Source: Annona cherimola | Taxonomy: Eukaryota > Streptophyta > Magnoliopsida > Magnoliales > Annonaceae | Reading direction: 5' to 3' | DNA length: 64,000 nt | NCBI GenBank assembly: GCA_030490835.1 | Contig: CM059973.1 | Location: forward strand, 64,670,008-64,734,007 | In this document: positions 23,076 through 35,409 of the stretch, in pieces | Position numbering within the stretch: the first letter of the stretch is position 1 | Layout: each line of letters opens with the position of its first letter | Made by a program: the position numbers and the translations under genes | Notes under the pieces: model-generated | Seen by the model: the letters and a program-made list of their open reading frames with translations, nothing else | Told to the model about the DNA's origin: nothing | The model's database searches: none

Positions 23076-23546
23076 GGAATTTTTGCAAATATAACTATAA
23101 AGTTTGACAAATATTTTGTCCTTAAGTTTGCCAAAGTGGCAAATATGCTCACAAAATTTGTATAGAATTGCAAGCTTGTCCCTTCCGTTATGGCATCATT
23201 AGATTTTTATGTAAAATGATCATAATTTCCTTTTAAGCTAAGTAAAACACTTGCAATCTTTGCAAATATTGTAAGGATATTTATTAAAAAATAAAAATAA
23301 TAATATAGATATAAAGATATGAAAAATGAAATAGAAAATATGTCTACAATAGTTGAGATTATTACAAGTGTATTACTTGGTTTAAAGGAAATTTTCATTA
23401 TTTTACAAAAAAAATTAACGGTTTTCTAAAGGAAAAAGCACACTTGCAATTCTACATAAACCTTGTAGATATATTTATAATTTCAGCGAACTTAGAGACA
23501 CGAAAGCAATATTGTCAAACTTTATCAGTATATTTGCAAAAATTCC
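23076..23546. mobile_element. Mutator-type MITE with perfect 9-bp target duplication
   Basis: Long inverted repeats of about 160 bp begin ggaatttttgcaaatata on the left and, in reverse, GGAATTTTTGCAAATATAC on the right. The flanks ttttgtaaa (23067-23075) and ttttgtaaa (23547-23555) are identical 9-mers, the Mutator-superfamily duplication length. The element is 471 bp with no transposase frame. The left terminus resembles that of the element at 1099-2067. Confidence 0.9.
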
Positions 23547-23821
23547 TTTTGTAAAAGCTAAGAATATATTTATTTAAGGCATTGAATCAATATGGTTGAT
23601 ACTTAATTTAGTGGGCACTAATAAATATAGACTCACAGCGTTGTTCTAAAATTTTTCATAGCACGCTAATATATCTCATCAAAGTCATTTTCATCGCTTA
23701 ACTAAAACATACTTTTTAAAAAATAATTGGCTTCTTGGATTTTTGAATAGCATCATGCATGTTGTCACTACTTAACTGCCTAATTGAATCATGTGGGAAT
23801 GTGTAAAGTGAGAGGTTTAAG

Positions 23822-24281
23822 CACTACAAGAAAAGTCGCTTTTTGCAGCAACTAAAATTTTCATTAGGCCTTAAATTTGTTACATATAAGCATATGTAGC
23901 AAAAAAAAAGTTGCCACTAGCCTGATACATATGCCTGATCGCATATAACTATATGCAACAACTCATAAAGTTGTAGCTTATATTGCCACTGAATGCAACA
24001 ACCTTTTACAATAAATTTTTTTACCTTATATATGAATAGGCATCAGAATTTTGCTGCATGTGCTAAATATAAACATTAGATTTTCTCTCTATATATATTA
24101 AATATAGGCAATAAATATATATTAGAAGCATATAATAAAATTTAGCGTTGTATAAAATAGAATTTTGCTCTATATATGGATATAAAATTTTACTGCATAT
24201 ACAATAAAATTTTATATTATTATCAAAATAATTGAAGTTTATACTACTAAATCAATTCTAAAAATGCCTATAAAAGTAGTG
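23822..24281. mobile_element. CACTA (En/Spm-like) terminus, small non-autonomous element
   Basis: The sequence cactacaagaaaa at 23822 is the textbook plant CACTA terminal inverted repeat. Inside are repeated, partly inverted words such as gcatatgtagcaa and tatatgcaacaac, as in subterminal regions. A plausible opposite end is aaaagtagtg at about 24272-24281, but it matches poorly and a 3-bp target duplication is not clear. No transposase. Confidence 0.55.
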
Positions 24282-24304
24282 CTACACGAGCAACTCTAAG
24301 CAAC

Positions 24305-25028
24305 TAGGTGTGAGAATTGGAACGGGTCGACCCATGGCCTGACCCGAACCGTTTTTGACCGAGTAAAACCAATATTTTTTTTGACACGGTACAATGGTGG
24401 GTCGGAAATTTGATCCAAATTCAAAATTAAGATTGAGGTGGGTCAACTATGTCCCAACCCGAAGTCCATCCCGCCCTGCGTATATTAATTTATTCAAAAT
24501 TATAAATCTATGTTTAAAACTTAGTATTATTTTCTTTCAAAACTTTCATATTTTTTGTAATTAATTATATCAAAAATAGAAGAATTAATTTATCCAAAAA
24601 ATAATATAAGATTAATAAGAGAAATTTGCACATATATAACTCTTACGTATAATTGTATATTAACCTATTTTAATAAATTTATACTTTATTTTCTCATTTT
24701 TTATTTTAGTAATGATATGTTTTATAATAATTAGTAAAATATTAAAATATATAACATTTAAATTTAGTGTAGGTGTATCTTTATACTTAATACAATGATA
24801 AATACCTAAAACCATCTTATTTGACGCATTTTTTGTCTGACCTGCTGTTCTGAAACTAGTCTGATACCAACTCAAAGTTTATCTCGGGACCTATTAAAAA
24901 AAAAGTAAGGGTCAAACCAAACTTGTCCCCACTCGTTATAAAAATAAGATCAAATTGAATTTTTAAAAAGTAGGGTCAAGGTCGGTCAAACCCTAACTCG
25001 GTATGGCCTGTCCCGATTCTCACCCCTA
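24305..25028. mobile_element. hAT-type MITE, copy 2 (about 724 bp)
   Basis: Left end taggtgtgagaattgg; right end in reverse TAGGGGTGAGAATCGGGAC. The 8-bp flanks taagcaac (24297-24304) and caagcaac (25029-25036) differ at one base. The interior is the reverse complement of copy 1 (11408-12128) over most of its length. The length and ends of the two copies define a family. Confidence 0.88.
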
Positions 25029-25036
25029 CAAGCAAC

Positions 25037-26119
25037 AATGTATAATGAGTGCAGGGCCATTAACAATAGTAGTTCCAAGCGCACTACACATGATAATTAT
25101 TGGGAGAGAGGATGAGAATTGAGATAAAATTTTATATTTTTCTTTTTTTAAAACAAAGGGAATATGCAATAAGTATCGTATAGTTTTGATGATAGCTAAC
25201 CTTGCATCGCCACTATGATTCAAAGTATTCAAACCTGAAATAATCAAACATGATGAGACAAATATATTTGCAGTAATCAAATATGAGCGTTGAACCTTTA
25301 GAAAATATCGACATGGAGAAGCAGCAAGTCTGATTCACAAATCATATTCATTATAAAGCTTAACATACCACAAAAGTACATAACACCAATAGATAGGAAA
25401 CTTATCGATACAACATGGATCCCTGAATATGTCATTGACCATGTTGCACACTAAAAACTTAGTATAAAAGTATATGACTAAATCTCACACTCACAAAAAA
25501 TATTCAACTTACCATTGCATTTTTTTATTTGGTTTAGAAGCTTTTGTAGAATGCAAAAAATGCAGCTACTTGACAACCTCAATTCCAGAACGTCCAAGTA
25601 GACTTTCTAAAATTTACTAATTATCAAATGCACATATTCGCATCAATACCAATCTCGGCTTTCACCACATTTTGACATAGGACAAATAGGAAAGAAGATA
25701 GAATAAGAGGAAAGATCCTCCTAAGGGGATAAAGAAGGGAGGAAAGAGGAAGAAATTAAAAGAATTATAGATGAAAGAATTAGAAGAGAATTTTAAAAAT
25801 TAAAATCTCAATTAATTATCAAAAGTAAGTCGTTCAACATATTACCACGTAACCTTATTTATGAGGAAGTAACTTAAATAATAAAAAATGGTAGCCTTAT
25901 GCAATAAGCAAGCAAAAGAAAGTGAAACCTTATGTAACATGCAACTTTGCTCTATAAGTAAATTTACAGAGTATGCACAATTGTGTGGTAAGTAACTAGT
26001 GAACTAAGATATAAATTAAATATAAAATCATCAATCCACCATTCATAAAAATAAATCCTAATTTTTATAGTCGTGCCTCAAATAGGTACAAAGTGAGTGC
26101 ATGTAAACATGATCTCCAT
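25037..26119. other. AT-rich DNA, nothing recognised
   Basis: No frame with family similarity and no clear repeat edges. The stretch may hold the 3' flank or a decayed LTR of the gypsy element that follows on the minus strand, but I could not find LTR ends. Confidence 0.4.
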
Positions 26120-27400
26120 CAATTCTCTCAGCTGAAAAGAACTACTTATGTAAAGTTATCTCCATGATGGTACTTAAGCAAATCTGGATCTAAAGTTAGA
26201 AATTCATCTTCAGATATCTAAGTGGTATCAGCATATGATTTGTTCTTCTATTGAATGAGATATCTATGATAACCACTTAAATGAGAAGTAATAATCTTGT
26301 CTTAGAGGATTCTTCCAATCTGGCCAGGAGGTGTAATAGGAGCTTGAGGTAGAATTAATGCAGGATTAGATGATGAAAATTGTTGACTCAATATACTTAC
26401 AAGCAATTGAGGAGGCTTGAAGGTGCCTCTATTGGATATTAAATTTTCTACATTACATGTTGAACTAATTCCTATATCTATAAGCAAGTTAAAAATATAT
26501 GCATTTAGCCTAATCTTTCGAAGAATTTAAAAGGGAATACTAGCCCATGCATGTAACTTTTTAAAAGATTTTTTGAAAAATTATTCAAGTTACAAATGAA
26601 CCATAACATAATTACCTTCATTAAATCATAGTGCCTATGATGAGCATCTACAACAATCCTATAAGTGTCATTATTAAGCGTAATTTTTCTTTTACAATAG
26701 CGTGAACAATATGGATATATTATGTAACTGAATTGGTAAAAGCAAAGACGCGAATATCAGGTGGTAAAAGAATGAAATCAATTAGAGTACGAGGAGCATA
26801 ACCTTAAACAATCTCAAACATGGACTATTCTATAGATCTATTTGTGGAATTGTTATAGGCAAACTATTCAGTGCAGAAAATTGAGTCCCAAGATCCTATG
26901 TAATTGCCCACTAAAAACTAAGTAAATCTCTCAAACTTCAACTAACAACCTCATTTTAACCATTAGTCTGGATAAAAGGCAGAAGAAAATTTTAATTTAG
27001 TGCTAAAAAATTTTCATTAAATTTTTAAAAATAACTCATAAAATGAATATCCCTTTCTAAATTATAGTGGAAGGTAACATATAAAGTCTAAAAATAATTT
27101 TGCCACATAACAAGCATCAATATTTTTTTGACAAGATAAAAATAAGTTAGTTTTGGAAATTGATCCACCATAACAAGAATAAAATCATACACTCTGGGAG
27201 TTCTAAGCAAATCAAGAATGAAATCTGTACTAATATCTTTGTAGGGAGTATTCAACATTAGTAAAGGTGTACACAATCATGTGTTTTATTTTTTGCCTTT
27301 GAAAACTGACATGTCCAACACATAAACACAATTCTAGCAACATCTTCTTCCATAGTAGGCCAATCAAATCTATCCTCAATTATGGCTACATCTTTAAATT
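26120..27400 (-). pseudogene. Ty3/gypsy chromovirus integrase with C-terminal chromodomain, decayed
   Basis: Reading the minus strand from 27400 downwards: an HHCC-type zinc-binding end (FDWPTMEEDVARI, then CWTCQFSKAK); the integrase core with ISTDFILDLLRTPR and VMVDQFPKLTYF (27088-27276); remnants of the second core half matching the usual TNGQTEVVNRSL region (about 26950) and of the SPFEIVYG/PRTPIDL region (about 26800); the GPFK..NAY.L / ISSTCNVENL region (26302-26487); and a chromodomain-like tail (GQIGRIL, SGYHRYLIQ, then a Y-x-D-T-T near 26235). Stops and shifts are frequent. The chromodomain places it in the chromovirus branch. Gag and protease of what may be the same element lie at 31.6-33.0 kb. 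Confidence 0.8.
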
Positions 27401-28004
27401 AAGATCATGAACTACTTCGGAATATGACTAGAATTAGGGAGAAATATGATAGATATTGAGGTACAATTGAAAAGATAAATACACTGCTACTATTAGCCAA
27501 GGTATTGGATCCACGTTATAAGCTAAAATTTATTAGGTATTTCTATTTCATATTTTATGATGAGAGGAGGGTTTTGGAAACCATTGAAAATGTGAAGAAT
27601 GAGTTTACAAAGATGTTTAAGATGTATAAGTTAGAATATTGTTTAAGAATTGCAAGGGTATACGGATAGTTAAATAGTAGTCATTTAGTAAATGTTGATG
27701 ACCCAAGTGAGCTATACTTTCAACAATTTGAGGATGAGGAACAAGAAGAAATGAAATCTGAAATTAAAGCTTATCTCCAAGAGAAAATTTAGAAGGATGA
27801 TGACTTCAATGTCTTGAAGTGGTACTCGCTGCATTCTACAAGACAGAATTTTATCTTATATGACTCGTGATATTTTAGCTATTCTTATCACAACTATTGC
27901 ATCTGAATTAGCTTTTAGCAGTGGTGGGCGCATTTTTGATGCTTATAGTAGTTCATTGTTTGCCGAGGTTGTAGAATCCTTAATAGGTGCTTAAGATTGG
28001 ATAA
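27400..28004 (+). pseudogene. hAT superfamily transposase, C-terminal half, decayed
   Basis: From the ATG at 27424 the translation matches the plant hAT (RICESLEEPER-like) core: REKYDRY, an in-frame stop where W is expected, GTIEKIN, AKVLDPRYKLKF. After a broken stretch, the dimerisation region follows at about 27840-27995: ILSYMTRDILAILITTIASE, AFSSGGRIFDAYSSSLFAE, VVESLIGA, a stop, then DW. The usual AIP..S.VASE.AFS.GGR pattern is thus still visible. The N-terminal zinc finger and first catalytic residues are absent. It abuts the gypsy integrase on one side and an LTR-like start on the other, so it was probably cut by nested insertions. Confidence 0.8.
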
Positions 28005-30060
28005 TGTGAAACCTCAATTTTAGGAATGTGTATGAAACCCTAGGGTTATAAATCCCGGATAATATAATGATATTTATATGAAATATATATTAATGATATT
28101 TTACAATATATGGCATTGGAAGATTAAATAGCTAATTATGGAATGTTAATTTGGATGAATAGTAAACGTGAATAGTAAAATGTGAATAGTAAACATGGGA
28201 TTAACAAAATATGTTAATTTAATCATTTTGGATTAACTTAATCATAAAAGATGAAAAAGGAAGCTTCCCACTAAAGGACAAAAGTGTTTTTTGAATTAAA
28301 ATAATAATTTTCGAATTTTTATGAATTTTTGTGAAGAAAATGAAGAAAAATCCATATTTTGCAATCCGGACATCGGATTAGGGTGAAATTTTTTATAGAT
28401 GGCCAAAATAATTTGATGAACATGATGAATGGTCCAAGATTGATAAAAAACTATGAATTAAGGTTCAAGATTAAATGTCATTTGAAGATAAAAAAGGTAG
28501 TTCACTTTTCAATAATTATAATTTGACTTTTGGGTTATTTTTAATTAATTAAAAATTAAATTAATTAAAGAAAATCTGCACATAAAACAAGGAGCAGCTG
28601 GGATGTTGACATGTATGGATTTTGGAGCCAAAATCGATGGCCCAAAATCAATCTTATCTTAAGATCAACAGTTTGGATGAATTAAGCTTAAAATATACAT
28701 TTTTTAATGAAATAAAAATAATTAAAATAGGCAGCTGGGGGGAGTGAACAGTAATAGGGGAGGCTGCACATGGCTCAAGAAATCTCATGGATTTTGAAGA
28801 AAATTATTTATAATTTAACCCATGGAGCTAGGGGTAAATTGCAAATATGTGAAAAAAGCCAATCTATAAAAGGGGAGCATGGGGCGAACGACCAAAGAAA
28901 ACCACCCAGCTCCAAATTTGGGCATTTTCCCACCCCCAATACGTTTTAGCTTGAGGAGGAGAGAAGAGAAGGAGAAAGAGAAGGAAAGAGAAGGAAAAAG
29001 TCGGGTAGGAGGGAAGTTCTCCACTTAAGGTAAGGGGATTCTCCCCAAATTTCTTTTGAATGTTAAGTAAGGTGAAACCATGCTTATATAATGCCTAAGC
29101 ATGAGAAAATAAGTATAATTATAATGCCGAAATGGAATTATGCCTAAACATCGAAAATTTGGAGCGAAGATAGAACATTCGGAAAAATCATGTATAAAAT
29201 GTGCAAATAATGCTCCAATATTGCTAAATAATGATATGAGATAAATTTTTATGATAGTTATGATGTTGGAATGATGATATATTAATCTCATAATTCTTAG
29301 ATTTAAGGATAATGCTTAAGTGAAATTATGATGAATTTTAGTATATGGAGAAAATAATTTAATTGGCCAAGTTAATGATGATAAATTCAAAATTCATGAA
29401 TTTTTCCATGATATACTAACTGAGAGCTATGTCATGGTATTTTTTGTTTTTAAAAAAAATGTCAATTTTGGGAACCCATGAACAGTAACCAACACGCTGT
29501 GAACAGTAACCTGCTACATTAATATGAACAGTAATCATGAACAGTAACTATGGACAGTGAACAGCATGATTTTGAAAAAAATTGAGATTTATTTTTATAC
29601 TTTTATAAGGATGTATGGTTTTAATTTTTTAAGGATTTATGGATAAAAATTCATATAAGGAGGTAATGACCAAGTATTTATAAAGGGATAACCTCTATAA
29701 AAATGAGGTAATATGTGATCATAAAGCATGCATGGAAAGGAATCTAAGACATGGAACGGATGGATAAAATATCCAATTTCCTTGTATAGGAAGAGGAAAG
29801 GATAAGGTTGAGGACACAAATTGAAAAGATAAGCAAGCAAACTTTTTGAAAATGATTTTATATGTTTTTATATTGCAACGATGGAATATGTCGGAACTGC
29901 TTTATCATAAGCAAATCCTTATGAAAATGAGGAGAAATGTAGAAATGGTTGCATTATGAACGAGAAAGGAAAATTTTGATTTTCAAAATAATATTTGGTT
30001 TTATCGAACGAATTTGAAATGATTTATTAAAATATTTTGAAAGGGATTTAAGGAAGGCCA
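28005..30060 (+). repeat. LTR-like block with TATA box and repeated 'gaacagtaa' words
   Basis: The block starts tgtgaaacctcaattttagg exactly where the hAT coding similarity stops. A TATA box (tataaaagggg at 28865) is followed by a purine-rich leader (about 28950-29015). The words tgaatagtaa and tgaacagtaa recur at about 28155-28200, 28746 and 29480-29560. This architecture fits a gypsy-type LTR promoter region. I found no CA end with a matching 5-bp duplication, so the right edge is a guess and the LTR call is inference. Confidence 0.4.
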
Positions 30061-31280
30061 ACCGATCCTTATCAGAATCAGGTAATTAGAGATTCATTAT
30101 ATCTCTCATTTAATGAATGTTAATTTCATACTTGTTATTTTTTCTATTAAAATAATTTCTTCCATTCGTATGTCGCAAGAAGAGGAGATTTGTTTGCTGC
30201 TGCCAATGAGGATAAGGTTTCATTTACTTTTACTGACTTTCCTTGTTTAATGTTAATATGCATATTCTTACTAATGGTTTCTTTAATTGTTATTTTCAGT
30301 GAAAAGACATTATGGTGCTCGGATGAATGATTTCATTTTTACTTTGAAATTTGAAAACTTTTCTGGTTGCTAAGATAGTTTATATTCTACTGCGAGTTAG
30401 AATTTAATAATTTGATTGTGGACATGTTAATTTTATTGTGTTATGTGAACTATATTTTATGGATTATGGAATGGCCTTTGTGTAAGAATGATTAGAGGTA
30501 ATATATTTTAACTGTTTAATTTGTTTCCCTATAAGACTAGTTATGGTGCATTACCTTTTGGCGATTTGTATAACTTAATTCAGTATCATATTATATTCAC
30601 CCTATCTTTGATTATGATTAAGTGCATTTTCTTTTACTTTAATTTTAGTAATGTATTTCTCATTTTAATTGTAGGAAGGAGAGAAGATACAGCAATGAAG
30701 CATGGGCGAATTTATGTTTACATTTCTGTTTCACTTTATAGTTTCTTATTTCAATTTTCCTTTAGTAGGACTATACTTGATTTGTAATATTTGTTGTTGT
30801 TGAAAAATTTGAAGTTGATCATTTTCCATTGATGTTGATTGGAGAATAACCAGGTTGGTAGTAATTCTATTTATTTTAGTTAGTATTTTTATTTAATTTA
30901 TCAAGGCTATTGTTAGAATCCTTAATGTGATGATGTTGTTTATTCATAGATTAAATTGAAGAGTCAAATATAGACATTTTGTTAAAGCTTGAAAACTTTC
31001 AGGGCTGAGGCTTGCATTTAGATCAATACAAGTTGAAATCAATGTGTAAAGCTGGGTAGACATGACTGAAGCAGTTCAATATTTATTGTAAAATGTCTAC
31101 TTGTTGTGCACAGTTAGACTTTCATTAGATTTTTTTAACACTATTATGTGCTATCTTTGTATTAATATCTTAGTTTTGAGCATAAGGTGTAAACAACACT
31201 AAAATGAAATGATTGTAAACAGTAACATGTACAATACAAATGAATATTATTTTTTATTTAAAAAGTGCCAAAATATATTT
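30061..31280. other. T-rich stretch, no gene recognised
   Basis: The plus strand is pyrimidine-rich with T-rich runs, somewhat like intron or UTR DNA. The small open frame at 30521-30787 has no recognisable domain. It could be the remaining part of the hAT element or LTR, but there is no proof. Confidence 0.35.
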
Positions 31281-31299
31281 TTTTTCAACTATTATAATT

Positions 31300-31482
31300 G
31301 AGCATTAGAAGAACTGATTTGGAAACAAAACCGAAACCAACCCTATGGCTAATGAGTAGGGTAGAGTACGGTAGGAACCGATCCTGTAAATGGGTAGGAT
31401 AAGCCTTTTAAAAATAGAGTATAGGTAGGGTAGACTAGTACCCACGCCGACCCAACCCAAGTTGCACTCCCTAATATTAGAT
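31300..31482. mobile_element. Possible terminal region of a hAT element
   Basis: The right part, read in reverse, begins TAGGGAGTGCAACTTGGG and continues with TTGGGTCGGCGTGGG, echoing the TAGGNGTG ends of the hAT MITEs in this window. The partner end was not found. It may belong to the element whose transposase remnant is at 27400-28004. Confidence 0.35.
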
Positions 31483-31619
31483 AGTAGACTCATCTGTAGA
31501 GACTCTAGACTCAGAATTTTTAACTAGCATTCAATGGGAAAAATTTTCTTTTGTATTACTGTTTGTTTGATGTTTAGTTTATTTCAAAAGAATTAATTTC
31601 TATATCATTCAATAGGATG

Positions 31620-32979
31620 TATTTTTTATTTTCTATAGTTTATGTCATTTATATCAAATATCTAAGGATGACCAAGTAAAATGTGAACTAAATCTATCAG
31701 AAGAACAATCACACCAAATATGATCCTCATTATTTGTAATTTTGATTTGGACCAACCATCTTGCACTTACAATTAGGGAAATTTTTTTTTTACCCATGTA
31801 ATTCTATAAGATCCTGGATGACACTTAAATCTTAATTCATCCTGGCTAACGCAGCCTTTGAGACCACATTCATAGAACTTTGACCATCGATAACAACATC
31901 GCACACAACACTATCATGTGCAAAAAATGCATGAAAAAAGTTGTTCACCTCCAATTATTTCTAGAATCTGGTGTGGACCAGATGCATCTCATGAAACTGA
32001 TATTTTGAAATTCATCTTGTTCATCTACTAATTCTAGATTGATTATTCAGTTCATCTAAGGAAGCAACTGTCTCATCAATTTTTCTTTCATTGTAATCTT
32101 CAAACACATTTGCTTCTAACTAGGTAGATTACCTAAATTGGCATTCTTAATAAAATTTTGGACAAGGATGTCACTCACTCTATTTTGTATATTTTTCCAT
32201 TCGAAAGATACTTATTTAGATACATACTTAGTTGTCTCATACTCTCTACTAGGTAATTAGACTGTTCAAAAGGCAAAGTTTGGTGAAATTATTCAAGTTT
32301 CAAGGATTTAAAAATCGTTTCTTCAAGGGTATATAAGACATGTAAAGCTAATTCTTTTTTTAATTCAAGTTTAAGTCCATTGACAAATTTTTTTGGCTCA
32401 CCTACTTATCTTGATTAATTTTACATTTGAGAAAGACATTGTTAAATTTTTCATAATATTCACTAATGCTTATATTACCTTGTCTCAAATTCATCCATTG
32501 GTCAATAGGTTGTTCTTTATGGCAGTGAAGCACATATTTCATTGTTAACTTATTTTTCATTTTGGTTCAAGTTATGATTTTTGATTCTCTACCTTCTTTG
32601 ATGTCTCTTTCAACTCCTAATTAGTAATATTGAGCTAATTTTGTCAGTTCCATTGTAGTAAATCTTTTGCGCTGAGCACTTGTTGTATTATAACATTTGA
32701 AAATTTTTTCAATTCTGTCATCCAATTTGTGAAGTTTCTAGAATCAGACCTTTCAACAAAACTAGGTGCATCAACTTTAATTTTTCTGGTGATGTCATCA
32801 TCCTTAAGGACAGAAATAGTTTCAAAGATCGTTTGTTCTTGTGGTAGATGAAGAAAGTCGTTTTTGAAATCGTAGTTTGTTCTTTTTTTTGAAATCCTAG
32901 TTTGTCCTGAAAAAATCATTTTGGTTTGTTCATTGATTATGGGAACTTCTGGATTCTCATTTGATATTTGTCTACCCAT
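31620..32979 (-). pseudogene. Ty3/gypsy gag and aspartic protease, decayed
   Basis: The longest frame, 32979-32644, contains a gag-like stretch (KIKVDAPSFVERSD, then FTNWMTELKKF). Further down the minus strand, broken frames continue the retrotransposon gag pattern (about 32530-32400: MKNKLTMKYV, QWMNLRQGNISISEYYEKF). At about 31860-31925 a protease-like motif follows (VCDVVIDGQSSMNVVSKAAL), and at about 31730 a remnant of the WCDV stretch. The order gag-protease, reading leftwards, is right for a gypsy element in minus orientation. Reverse transcriptase and RNase H are not seen; integrase remnants lie at 26.1-27.4 kb. Confidence 0.7.
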
Positions 32980-34868
32980 ATTTAAGGACTAATGATATTT
33001 TCCAAGTGCATCATATGTTGAAATAATACCCATGCGTTGTGACGTGGCCTTTTAGACTTTGGTTTTGCCCAATGTTACTAAAATACCTATACGAGACTTT
33101 TGGATAGGGGATTTTCAAAGTGTTGCATACCATTTGCTAAAAAGTGACTTTAATTCAGGTAGCTATTCAGAATTAAAATTATTAGCTTAATTCTTAAATA
33201 GTATGCTTTATATGGAACACTTTATTAGCAAAATTTATTTGTTTGTGTGATAAGTCTCAAAATTTTCAATTGAAGAATCATATTTTTCATTTCATAGCTT
33301 ATAAGTTTCAGACAATCTTTTATGAAAGCGGCAAGTTTCAAATTTGTAACTTTAGTTTATGCAAAGAAAGTGATTAGGAATGAAATGAGATTGAAATCTA
33401 TGATTTGAATTGTGCACAAAATAATTAACCTACAAGATGTCAATAAAGTTCCAACTAAGATCCCAATTTGGGTTGGACCACCATGATCATAGACACACTA
33501 ACGTACCTTGTAGCTTATCATTGCCGACGAAGGTCCTCCTTGAACCTTGGTACCCTTCTTTGGTAAGTACTCTCAACTCACTAACCTATTTGTTCCCTTA
33601 GATCCTATTTTATTTTCAAAGTGAATCTTATATCCAAAATAATACTCTCTACATTCTGCAATGGTGAGATGAACCTCCCTTGAACTATCCAAATCCATTG
33701 GTTACTCTGTAATCCATTACATGTCGCCCCAAGCAAGAAACGACTATCCAATTTCTTCTCTCACCATCTCTCCATACTAGCACAACTAAGAAGTGGACTT
33801 CTCTTCTGGCTAGAAGATTGAAGGTTTGTCCATGGGATTACACAAATTTTTTTGATTTACAGATATCATGGATGTTTTTAACATGACCATCAACTTCTTG
33901 ACCTATTTATTATTTTCTCTTGGCCTCTATTTCCAACTGCGATAACCTCCTTTATTTTGATTTTTGCCATGATATCTTACATGGAATCTCTAGTCATATT
34001 GGAATTGGTGATGGTATCACAAAAGATCTTGAGTCAATAATCTGATTCCACCATAAGAAAATTGTTCCACCTTTCCTCCACTATTTTTCAAATGAACGTG
34101 ACTACCTCTTTTGGTGACTAGTGGTTGATAACCATGACTCTGGCATGAGATATAATCTAGTCACCTTTTTTGCTCAAATAATTCCGGGACACAAACTTTT
34201 ATTGGTGTCTCCTTGTTAAAGCCTAACTTCTAACCAATCTTCAAGTCTTTGTCTCCATTTGTGGTATCCTTTTTCTTGACACTTTATGATCCTTAAATGG
34301 TCTAGAAAAATCTAGATTTGAGTAATTCACCATCGATTTCTTGTTGTTTGCTTCCATCGAGTCATTCTTCTATCATAAATCTCAACCAATAATTATCCAC
34401 TTTTGTCAACAACCATGAATTTCAATGATATTAATGTTGCCTACATTAGGAAATCAAAACCAGCCTATTGGTCCTATGTAATGGCTATTTAGATAAAATA
34501 ATATGAGTCAACGAAAAACACAATTCACATTAATGAAACAAAATCATAAAGCTAAGAATAGTTTTTAAGATTCGATCATTTGTAGTACTCGAGTTTTGAG
34601 AATGGAGAGTATCGATGGTGATGCAAGTAGTATGGCTTGAGAGGCTAAGTGATGATAACATTTTGAAACTAAATGTTAGATATATGAAAAGTTGTATCGA
34701 TTGAGATGAATATGAAAATTCTGATTATGAGAATAGTGGAGGTGAATTTTCATACATAGTTAGGTAGAAGCCTAGGATGGATTTTCACATTCAAATGATT
34801 TTGAATATATGAAAGTTATTGGATTGATTATATTGCAAGTATTTAAGATTTAACTTGTATACTTTTTA
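32980..34868. other. No gene recognised; possible 5' region of the gypsy remnant
   Basis: The stretch lies just upstream (minus sense) of the gag frame. It contains no open frame worth calling and no clear primer-binding site. A few moderately GC-balanced parts (33480-34500) could be decayed internal or LTR sequence. Confidence 0.35.
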
Positions 34869-35407
34869 AGCTATGTTTAGGCATAGGTGCTAATGGTTTT
34901 TCATGATTTTCTTCTCTCCCAAATTCTCTCATAAATGATTTGATATTTCAACTATCTAACAGTTTTACTTTTCAATTTTATCCTTATACTCCAATCATTT
35001 TTTACAACTACTTTATTTATTTCAACATTATTTCTATTATATCATATTATTCACATAATTTTCAAATTATTCTCTTTTTCGCTTTCCATACTTTCTTACT
35101 GTCTTGCGATATTTCACTTTACTAAATGTCACCTTAAACTAATAATGGGACACATTTAGCGATAACTTAGGGTTTATTAGGAAAGGTTTTTAGTATAAAA
35201 TAATTTAAAATAAGAAAAATGATATGATATAATAGAGATAATGATGAGGAGTAAAGAAAATAAAATTAAAATAGATAAGTTAGTTATACAGATAGTTGTG
35301 TAAAAACGATTGAAAAATAATACAATTATATAAGAAGATATAAAGAAATAATTAAAAGATAGTGTAGTTGTGGAAAGTGAAAAATTTTTATGCTAAGCAA
35401 ACACACT
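34869..35407. mobile_element. Two adjacent PIF/Harbinger-type MITEs, opposite orientation
   Basis: 35169-35407 shares words and order with the MITE at 13788-14079 (gatatgatataatagagataatgatgagg and attgaaaaata-type blocks, ending caaacacac). 34869-35133 looks like the reverse complement of the same family (ending aaatgtcacctt). Ends are degenerate, so edges are approximate. Open frames across these AT-rich blocks are not genes. Confidence 0.5.
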
Positions 35408-35409
35408 AT

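Noticed and set aside
26225..26240. tggtatcagc, primer-binding-site-like
   Set aside because: It falls in the decayed chromodomain coding region of the gypsy remnant and is not adjacent to an LTR end.
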